Shown: in pieces, positions 55,900 through 64,000 of the stretch | Numbering within the stretch: the stretch's first letter is position 1 | Layout: each line of letters starts with the position of its first letter | DNA from: Sclerodactyla briareus | Taxonomy: Eukaryota > Echinodermata > Holothuroidea > Dendrochirotida > Sclerodactylidae | Direction: 5' to 3' | Assembly: GCA_026419785.1 (NCBI GenBank) | Contig: JAODTK010002010.1 | Coordinates: forward strand, 215,695-279,694 | Length of the DNA stretch: 64,000 nt | The notes under the pieces: generated by a model | Told to the model about the DNA's origin: nothing | What the model saw: only the letters and a program-made list of their open reading frames with translations | Databases searched by the model: none | Program-made: the position numbers and the translations under genes

Positions 55900-58720
55900 A
55901 CTAGATTGGACATGTAGGCCAGAGATAGCGCTACTCGGGTCTCGGGGTAATAGACACCCTTTTTTTGAGCAGGTTGGAACTTAAAAGTGGGAATTGGCCG
56001 ACCTAATGGGTCAAAAAAAATTGAGAACAAAGTAAGCACTCTATTCCTGAATTTTCACATTTTGATGATTGATGGGCTAAAATTACATTTTTGGACCCCA
56101 AAAATTTGGAGCTAGCGCTAAACTGCTGTAGGCATCAACTTTTTCACATACCGGAAAATGTTTTAGACGAGGATTTCCTCAACTTAACTATATTTCATTT
56201 TGGCAACCCCATAAGGGCCTCCTAACATGCAAACTAATGAATCTGCCCATGTTAGTTCAAATTTTGGGCTGCCTAGCTTGTGCCATAATCCCTCATTCCA
56301 TGAATATGAACCATATGGCCTCACTAGAATCAAGAATGTAATGTCAGGGCAGAGGTGATATTTATTGTGATGTTGTTAGTGAGACTGCACCCGCATGGGA
56401 TAGTTGCTACTCAGGGTCTCGGGGTCATCGACAACCCCTTTTGCGACAGTTTGGACTCTCAAAATTCAAAACTTGCTACCTCTGGTTCAAAAATCTTTAT
56501 TCCTGTATTTTCACATTTTTAGGATTTAGTCGAAAATTGTGCAATTTTTGGACCCCAAAATTTGGAGCTAGCTACACTACCCTGCTGCACAGTATACACA
56601 TTGTTTTGCCAGTAAGGGGCTACGATAAGTGGTCATGGTAACTATTAATGTATTTTGTTTGAAGAACAGATGTTGTAATTATTCATATTGTGTGGTAGTG
56701 TTACATGTATATTGCCACAATTACGTACTACTGAAAGTTTGCTGTCCACCTAATGTTGATCATTAGGTTTTTATTTGGACCCCACCAAAATTCAGCCTAT
56801 AGCGCTAATTAACTCTGCTGTAGGCATCACCGCCCTCTTTCACATCCCCAGGAAAATGTTTACAAAAGGACTCAATTGATTTCAATTTTGCAACCCCATA
56901 GGCCTAACTAAGCAAACTATGATCTGCCCGTGTTAGTTCAAATTTTGGGCTGTCCCAGCGCCCCAGCTAGCTGTAATTTTCACAATTTTGATGATTTATG
57001 GGCTAATAAAAGTAATTTTTGGACCCCAAAATTTGGAGCTAGCGCTAACACTGCTGTAGGCATCTCAACTTTGTCACATACCCGGAAATGTTTAGAAGAG
57101 GATTCTCACTAATATTTAATTTTGGCAACCCAAAGGCCTACTAACATAGCTAAACTTTATGATCTGCCCATGGTTAGTTCAAATTTTGCCTGCCTACTTG
57201 GGCCATATCCTCATGCACATGGAATTGACCTTATGCCCAAACTAGAATCAGGAAATGTGAATGTCAGGGCATAGGTGATATTTATGGGATGTTGTTAGCG
57301 GTTGAGACTGCACAGCAGGACTCGTGCTTATCAGGGTCTCGGGGTAATTGCCACTTTTGAGCAGGTTGGACTTCAACAATTACAAACTTGCCTACTTATG
57401 GGTTTTCAAACATATCTGTATTCTGTAATTTTAACCATTTTAATGATTTATGTGCTAAAAGTGCATTTTTGGACCCCAAAATTTGGAGCAGCTAGCCACT
57501 AACCCTGGACTGCACACAGTATACCACGTATGTTTGGCCAGTTAGGCCTACTGTATATATGTCATGTACCTATTAATGTATTTTGAAAAACATGATTGTT
57601 GACTATTCATATTGTGTGGTTAGTGTTACATGTTATATGCCACAATTACAGTATACTGAAAGTTGTGTGTCCACCTAATGTTGATCATTAGGTTTTATTT
57701 GGACCCCAAAATTTAGAGCTATAGCGCTAATTAACGCTGCTGTAGGCAACACCTCGTTCACATCCCCGGAAAATGTGTAAAAAAGGAATCTCAAATTGAT
57801 ATTCAATTTGACACCCCCACAGGCCTACTAAGCAAACTTATGATCGCCTGTGTTAGTCAAATTTTGGCTTGCCCAGCGCACAAGTAGCTGTAATTTTCAC
57901 ACATTTTATGCATATTTGTTCAAACTGAATTTTTGGACCCCAAAAATTTGGAGCTAGCACTGAAACTGCTGCACAGTATTATACACAATTGTTTGTCCAG
58001 TAAGGCCTACTGCTGTATATAGCCTGTACCTATTAATATTTTTTAAAACAGAATGTTTACATTATTCATATTGGTGTGGTAGTGGTTACTGTATATTGCC
58101 CCAATTACATTACGACTGAAAGTTTTGCGTCCACCTAATGGTTCTGAGCATTAGGTTTTAATTTTGGAACCCCCAAAATTTAGAGCTATAGCGCTAATTA
58201 CGCTGCTGTAGCATCACCTCGTTCCATCCCCGTAAAATGTTTAAAAAAAGGTAATCCCAATTGATATTCTGTTGACAACCCCCATAGCCCTACTAAGCAA
58301 CTTATGATCTGCCTGTGTTATTTTTTCACATTTTGGGCTGCCCAGTCGCCCCAGCTAGCTGTAAGTTTCACACTTTTGATGATTTATTTGCTCAAACTGC
58401 ATTTTTGGACCGCCAAAATTTGGAGCTAGCACTAACCTGCTGCAACAGTACATATACACAAATGTTTTGTCCAGTAGGCCTATGTCATGTACTCATGATG
58501 TATTTAAGACATGTTGTTACTTATTTCAAATATTGTGTGGTAGTGTTATATTGCCACAGTTACCTCTACAGTACTAGTACTACTAAGGTTTTCTGTCCAC
58601 CTAATGGTTGCATCAAAATTTAGTCTCATTTGAAAAAAAAGGCCAATGCTGTCCTTTCTCATATTTTATGGTAGTGTAATATTGCCACCTACTGAGTTTT
58701 GCTGTCCGCCTAATGTTAAT
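55900..58720 (+). repeat. ~230-bp satellite array with higher-order structure
   Basis: The anchor TTGGACCCCAAAATTTGGAG (variants) occurs at 56091, 56548, 56775, 57019, 57469, 57699, 57933, 58164 and 58405. Gaps are 457, 227, 244, 450, 230, 234, 231 and 241, i.e. one or two times ~228. Three monomer types can be told apart by what follows the anchor (GCTAGCGCTAA..TAGGCATC; GCTAGC..CTGCACAGTAT; TATAGCGCTAATTA). They run A-B-C, A-B-C, B-C, B, so A-to-A is 928 bases. No coding capacity. It lies on the downstream side of the exon at 58881. Confidence 0.85.
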
Positions 58721-58880
58721 TATTAAGTGAGGACACTGTATAACTGTGGCCACCAGTTTTTTGCGTGATTGCACCGAGTGCAATTTTATGATCCATGGCG
58801 CTTTCCTGGAATTTTTTGTAAATACAGCTGTTGCCGTTTCATTTTTGTCTCCCCTGAACCAGTTCAGAAAGAAGACTTAC
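58721..58880 (-). other. Start of the intron after the Myb/SANT-like exon
   Basis: Begins, on the - strand, with GTAAGT (58880-58875). The satellite follows within about 150 bases. Confidence 0.4.
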
Positions 58881-59116
58881 CGATCACGTTGGTGACATTG
58901 CGTTTGTTGTACTGTGTTAATAGCGCACGTTAGTGCCTGAGCAAAACCGTCGGTTTGCGATTTGCTAACCGAGTCTCCGTTGTTTTTTTTTTTTCGGTTT
59001 TGCTGCTGCCGTTCGATGAACAGCACGATAAGTATTTGCGCCTCGGGGAACGTACTTCTCCGTGAACCCAAACGTTTCCGCCCAAGGGCGAGTGTTAAAC
59101 TCAGGCACGACAGCAT
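58881..59116 (-). CDS. Myb/SANT-like (NAIF1-type) DNA-binding domain, first exon
   Basis: On the - strand an ATG at 59116 opens 78 codons ending at a consensus donor, ATCG|GTAAGT (58881/58880). After a short basic lead (GRKRLGSRRS) the sequence reads FPEAQILIVLFIERQQQ, NNGDSVSK and FAQALTCAINTVQQTQC. This follows the NAIF1/Myb_DNA-bind_5 pattern F...E...I...IE......N.G.....K...W..I...VN.V, with Phe in place of the usual Trp. Such domains bind DNA and are found in Harbinger-associated and domesticated proteins. The rest of the domain (a KKKW..LK helix) should lie in the next exon, beyond the satellite, and was not found. Confidence 0.48.
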
Positions 59117-60633
59117 GGTATCCGTTGAAATATATGTATAATCCCTTAGCATTATTTGGTTAGTATGAAATTGATAAATTCTAATGAAAACAATCATAAG
59201 AAAACAAGTCAATCAGATCTTGATATTGTGGGTTTCCATAACTTCATCTTTCTTTGCCATTAATGATAAATTCCAGCATTGTTATCCTCTCCTCATTCGT
59301 TTATGTCTATACAATATTGCAAGCTGTGTAATACAGGACAATCTTTTTCATCAAATCAGACTGTTCCCTTTAAATATGGGGGATGAACAATAATTGCCAA
59401 ATAAACCTGCACAGAGCATAATACCATGTGTCTCTCTTTTATTAAAACATGCAACGGGCGCCTGTGCCGCACATCACAGTACAAACAGATCGCTTGAGCA
59501 ATTACCGGTGAGCCCCAAGCCCCAAACGTAACTGTGATAATTTTAGCAAGAAAACTGAAGCACGGCACAGTCTAAAATCATCCCTGAAAACCACCAGATC
59601 TGCGCTAAACCTTTATGTATAATATTTTCTTTCACCAATTGCCCGATTATTCACATTAATTCATTCATAGAAATGTATGCCCACACGAAAATACATCGCA
59701 GTATCGCGGATCGAAGTGGATCGACGATCGCTAATAATTCCAGTCCTTTATCACAGAGTCAGTTAGAAACTTCCATAGATGTTAATTGTGTGCGATAAAA
59801 ATGTTTGCTGTCGGCGGCCTGTACCAAATCAATAGGAGTGGCCGACTTGGTAGGTGTGTATGGCACTGTACATTATCAGTGGGAATGCATTGTCAGAATG
59901 CTAGTGAACAGTAAGTAGGTGATGACCACGTGTTCCAAACAGGGCTATGTCTTGAAACTAGTGCAACAGCATTGAGCGAGTAAGCAAGCAACATATGCTT
60001 TGCATGCAGTTTTATTCGTTACCACGAAGCTGCGATGTCCGTGGCGGCAAGTATATTTGGCAAATAATGAAGTACACAGCTCGCAACACACGTGGGGCAG
60101 TTTTTATAATTTTCAACAGGATGCGGACTGAGCTGCGATGTACGCGGCGGCAGCTTGGATCGGCGAAAAATACATAATTTGATTTTAGTACCGGTGTTTG
60201 ATAGCTTGGGTAATTAATTCCGAAACAGCTGAATGTTGACACAATGAGAAGCTGTCAACTTTAGTACACAGTGCTACAACGTCACACACTCCTTTGAGTT
60301 TGTCACCTTGTCATAAATGGAACAGTCCAAATGAATGGGGCGTGACTAACATGCAACACAGGAAATGACATTACATTCACTTACCTGTCTGGAGGTGAAA
60401 GAGTAAAAGTTAGTAACAATAATTGGGGATATGATGTACTTTATAGACGATGGTAATGTAAAAGAAAGGACACAGAGACAACAGCGTAATGGAATTGATA
60501 GGTTCTATTTGATCACTATGATTTTATTGCTGCAAGGAAAGTACACATAATCCAGTCCCCAGTGACCATTTAATTGAGTTACTATGCGGCATCAATGGCG
60601 TGTGCATAATTACATGAATGTTTCAAAGATCCT
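59117..60633. other. Unassigned stretch
   Basis: Upstream region of the Myb/SANT-like exon. A ~105-base direct repeat (AGCTGCGATGTCCGTGGCGG at 60027 and AGCTGCGATGTACGCGGCGG at 60130) is the only structure seen. No recognisable gene. Confidence 0.35.
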
Positions 60634-60831
60634 CAGGGCTCTTGCCGCTCTACCCGAGTGTGGATTGCGTGCAGATTTTTCAATGACTCGGTTTTAGCCG
60701 TTTGAACTCGGCGACTCAGTTTTTTCGGCGTTTACGGGTTTTTTCGGTTTTCCGCAAATTTGAAAACCGAGTTAAACCGAATCCGAGTCAATCCGGATTT
60801 TTCAGTTTAACCGAGTAACCGTGCAGCCTTA
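60634..60831. mobile_element. Short inverted-repeat element rich in ACTCGGTTT
   Basis: GACTCGGTTTTAGCCGTTTG and AACTCGGCGACTCAG on the left face GAAAACCGAGTTAAACCGAA and TCCGAGTC on the right. The outer ends CAGGGCT (60634) and GCAGCCTTA (60831) are loosely inverted in the manner of hAT elements. About 200 bases. Confidence 0.4.
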
Positions 60832-60880
60832 TACTGTGTATGTGCATATGTGTATTGTGTGTAATGTGTGTGTGTCACAC
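60832..60880. repeat. GT-rich tract
   Basis: Imperfect TGTGTATGTG repeats leading into family C. Confidence 0.7.
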
Positions 60881-60884
60881 TTTC

Positions 60885-62290
60885 TCGTTAGCAGGATTTC
60901 TCCGAAACGGTGAGACTGATCCTGATGAAATATTGTATGTAGTATCGGTTTGGGGTGAAACACGGGAAAAAAAAATTATGTTGTCTTGGAATAGATTTGG
61001 GTACGAAAGTCACTCATTTTAAAAGTAGGTTATTCAGCCTATTTTATGTAATTCATTATTTGAGCTTATTAGCAAGAATACAGACAGACCGTAGCGTCTA
61101 TAGTGATTTGGTTTGCCACATAAGTACAGGATATACGGTGATAGAACTGATTAGATTTTAGGGGCCCGGGAGAATCCATGTTTGCGGAAAATGACATGTT
61201 TACGTGGAATTCGGACGTCAGCGTGAAATTTCCAAAAATTGTGGATTCTGCGGAAATCGCGATCACCCATCACAAAAATCAATTGACAGTTCGTTTTCAT
61301 CAAGTCTCACTGAAGAGTTGTCGATGTGCATCCACCGTGTTCGTCCCAAAGACCATACTCATTTGACTAAATTGTATATCTAATGAAAAAGTGGCCGGAA
61401 AGTTTGTGTACAGATCTCTTGATAGGTAGATGATCGGTGATGCGTATAACAACTATGAGTTTAAACAAACTGATTAGATTTCCTGGCATTATATGTGCTA
61501 ATTAAGTAGTTAATTTGCATACTTATGCGATTTTTTAAAAGTTGGTTGGATTTTCAGGAAACATTGAGAGAGATGGTCAGGTCAACAAAGGTCATTCAAT
61601 GTGACGAAATTGCATTTTAAGTAGCTAATTTGCATAATTATGCAGATTTGTAGAGTTCGTTGAATTTCCATGAAACTTCGTGGGTATGGACACCTTCAAA
61701 CTGGTAAATATAACAACAGTGTCAGGGTCACTGAAGAGCATTTGTGTGACTTAATTTGGCATAAAATATGGCAATTTCCAAAGTTCTTGTCAAAAAGGGC
61801 AACAACGATCGAAAAGAGTGCAGTTAGGTTGTTCGTGGAGAGATGTCATGTTAGTTCTTGGATCAGTAGGTCGAACAACATTTAATGACGAGGTCAAAAG
61901 GTCACGTCGTGAAAAAATGTGTTTTTTCAGGAGGTAAGGGAAAGAAAAATAATTCTTTTGAATAGTGATAGAGCTCCGTGTGCTACACAGACGAAACCAA
62001 CTCTTGCTTTAATCTGACACATGGTAACGCTACAAGGGTCAAATGTTGGTTTGAACCTAATGGGAAATAGAATTGGGTGGGTGTATCTGATTACATGTGC
62101 TTTAGGACTTAGGTCACTTATGGAAAGAAAACTGCCAAATATTAACCATTCCGCAAACAACGTCTAGTGACTTGCATGCGATATGGATGATATTTGACAT
62201 GGGCATATTATCAAAGGGAACATTTTTCATAAAACTGTTATGTCATCAAGGCATTCACCAGATTGTTATGGAACAAAATAGTGCCTGAAT
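60885..62290 (+). repeat. Dispersed family C, expanded copy
   Basis: TTAGCAGGATTTCTCCGAAA, ACAGACAGACCGTAGCG, GTGATAGAACTGATTAGA, then repeated 'GCTAATTAAGTAGTTAATTT' / 'AATTTGCATAATTATGC' blocks and finally CATTTTTCATAAAACTGTTA. It follows 41551 and 50980 but contains extra internal repeats. Frames crossing it have no domain. Confidence 0.6.
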
Positions 62291-62855
62291 TAAAACACTT
62301 TTTACTATCATGAATATGTTGTATTATGAATACGAACCCTATGAACAAAGAAAAGTTTTGGCCAGTATGAATAACGGTGCCTTATGAACAAAAAAACCTC
62401 CTGAAATAAAAGGCCTTATGAAAACGCGACCTTATGCATAAACATCAGGGTTACCGTCGCACGTGCCAATTAATACCTTGTTGGGAGACGTTAGGCACGA
62501 CATGCAGGCGAGACGTTTGATCAAACAAATCACTGCGTGCGGCATGCAGCAAGCTCAATGAATAACAAGGTGTCTTTGTTTAATTTTTACCCTGGGATAG
62601 CAAGCTGCCACTTTGGTATTGTCACAGATGAGTCAATTTCCTTATCTATCAGTCATTTTTCTGGCGAATTTCGGTGGAGCGGTGCGCTGCTATTCCAACA
62701 TGGAAGCATGCGTTTTCCTAGCACCTGGTTGGGAAGTGGCATGTAAAATAACAAAGCACCAGACAATGGCCCATTTTTAAAATCATTTTCCAAATGAGAC
62801 AGTGTATTTTGAAATCACGCAAAACCTGGTGCCTGGTATGCTGTTGTTTTCACAT
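62291..62855. other. Unassigned stretch with CTTATGAA motifs
   Basis: A run of CCTTATGAA / CCTATGAA words at 62335-62430 and a domain-less frame at 62537-62746. Confidence 0.35.
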
Positions 62856-62859
62856 GTTG

Positions 62860-62935
62860 TACATAGGGTAATATTGCCATCAGTTACAGTACTACGGAAG
62901 GTGTTGCTTCCCCTGATGGTGGTGTTCAAGTACCA
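62860..62935 (+). repeat. Isolated satellite-like monomer fragment
   Basis: GGTAATATTGCCATCAGTTAC, CAGTACTACGGAAGG and CCCTGATGG match the monomer segment at 58549-58610 (TATTGCCACAGTTACC..CTACTAAGG..CACCTAATGG). A single stray relative of the 55.9-58.7 kb array. Confidence 0.4.
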
Positions 62936-63254
62936 AGGTCATGGATAACGATTTCTTTTAAACTAACACAGGTAAAAAGAGGACATGTAATCAACAGGGG
63001 CCTACCCCACACCCCAAATTGGAGGTCTAGTATGTTGCTTTGTGAGTTGTAAATGTACTTGAGGAATTTATGTCAAGTCATATATTAACTAGACACATGC
63101 TGGCGGGTTAAACCGCCAAGGTGGATATCTCCACCTCGCGATCCATGTTGCAGATGGTTATATAGTTGCCATGTGAGGGGCAGTATGAAGAATAATTATG
63201 ATATGACTACAACATCCCCGGAATCGGAGGACTCTGTGACCTTTGATGACCTCA
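62936..63254. other. Unassigned stretch with GGCGGGTTAAACCGCC
   Basis: The near-palindrome at 63102-63117 is the reverse complement of the core at 28636-28651. AGGTGGATATCTCCACCT at 63119-63136 is a second palindrome directly after it. Confidence 0.55.
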
Positions 63255-63835
63255 AGTTTTTTCGAATCGGGCATGTAGCGATTTTTTCGCCGCCCGCGTG
63301 TCCGCGTGGTATTTGGTAATCGATTTCCGGGGATTTCCCTGCAATCTTACCGGATTGTAGCCGGTTAATGGAGAGTAGAGGACAATTTAGGTTCAAATAA
63401 TGTTCCAAACAACATTACTGTTTCAACACAGGGATGAGATTTTTTTAGGTACAGATTGTCTCTATTTTAAAGGCCAGACACTATTTGACACATATGTACA
63501 TGTTTCAACAATTGATATGTCAAGTATTGCTAATTAAATCTGCAAAACCTGTCAATTGAGAAGTTTTAATAGTGGGCAGTAAAGCGTTGACACTTAGAAC
63601 ACTGGTTTCGAAAATAAACGGTCGGTGGTTAAGGTTTAAACACTAGGATGCGTCCGGTGTTTGATAAATTAAAATAATAATAATTAATAATAACAATAAT
63701 AATAATAGTAGGCTACATCGGTTTTATATAGCGCATACACACTAAGAGGGAGAAGAGGTGCGTGACTCGAGAAAAACGCCCGCCGCCCGCGGGCCGAACG
63801 AGTCTACCAAAACGCACGAACGCCCGGAAGTGGAG
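63255..63835. mobile_element. TTAA-type MITE, family E copy 3 (truncated)
   Basis: From TCGAATCGGGCATGTAGCGA through CTTACCGGATTGTAGCCGGT, an AATAAT tract (63665-63705) and TATATAGCGCATACAC to GCCCGCCGCCCGCGG it follows copies 1 and 2. It lacks recognisable terminal inverted repeats, so it is a relic. Confidence 0.65.
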
Positions 63836-64000
63836 TGACGACATCGCTCCAATGGCGGCTATCTTTAATTTTTGACGAACTGACTTTTTCGCCAGAGTGT
63901 GGGCATTTCGGAACATGGTGATCGTTTTTGACAAAACTTTCGTTTAGACCCAAAGGCCCCCCACACGGTGCCATTTTGATTTGTCTCAAAACTTATTTCC
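63836..64000. other. Window end, unassigned
   Basis: Overlapping - strand frames (63713-63989) without a recognised domain. Confidence 0.35.

Overview
This looks like nuclear DNA from a marine invertebrate, plausibly a deuterostome such as an echinoderm. That is an inference from spliced genes with GT/AG introns, dispersed repeats that alternate 'CCAAGTTTCG' with 'GACCTTGAA' and AT-rich 'ATGCAAATTTG' blocks, AGGCCTAG-rich introns, long simple repeats, and hAT-like and TTAA-flanked miniature transposons. Nothing bacterial or viral is visible. The window is gene-poor and repeat-rich. Most open frames above 60 codons are accidental.

The only multi-exon gene I can support lies at about 13.68-25.4 kb on the + strand. 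It encodes a MADF domain split over two exons and a BESS motif in a third. Its introns hold an inverted-repeat element, a ~350-bp tandem repeat, a dispersed-repeat copy and a hAT-like MITE. Just upstream (10.05-13.51 kb) is a fold-back structure with ~0.5-kb inverted arms around a broken LINE reverse transcriptase on the - strand. A NAIF1-like Myb/SANT first exon lies at 58.9-59.1 kb (-), and its intron side faces a ~230-bp satellite array (55.9-58.7 kb). Weaker exons are at 50.73 kb and 51.87 kb (+), with a TTF-like zinc-finger relic at 54.76 kb. A 2.66-kb tandem duplication (35.08-40.42 kb) carries one first exon in each copy.

Layout: 0-9.9 kb holds dispersed repeats, a tRNA-derived pair and simple repeats. 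10-13.5 kb is the fold-back element. 13.7-25.4 kb is the MADF-BESS gene. 25.8-29.9 kb holds nested non-autonomous elements. 31.5-35.0 kb is a ~300-bp tandem array and an inverted copy split by a GC-rich MITE. 35.1-40.4 kb is the tandem duplication. 40.4-50 kb is repeats and unassigned DNA. 50.7-52 kb holds candidate exons. 55.9-58.7 kb is the satellite. 60.6-64 kb is more dispersed repeats.

No pathway links these genes. The common thread is transposon-related DNA-binding domains (MADF, Myb/SANT, TTF-like) set among non-autonomous repeats. Differences between duplicated segments are mostly single-base indels, so some apparent frameshifts may be sequencing error.
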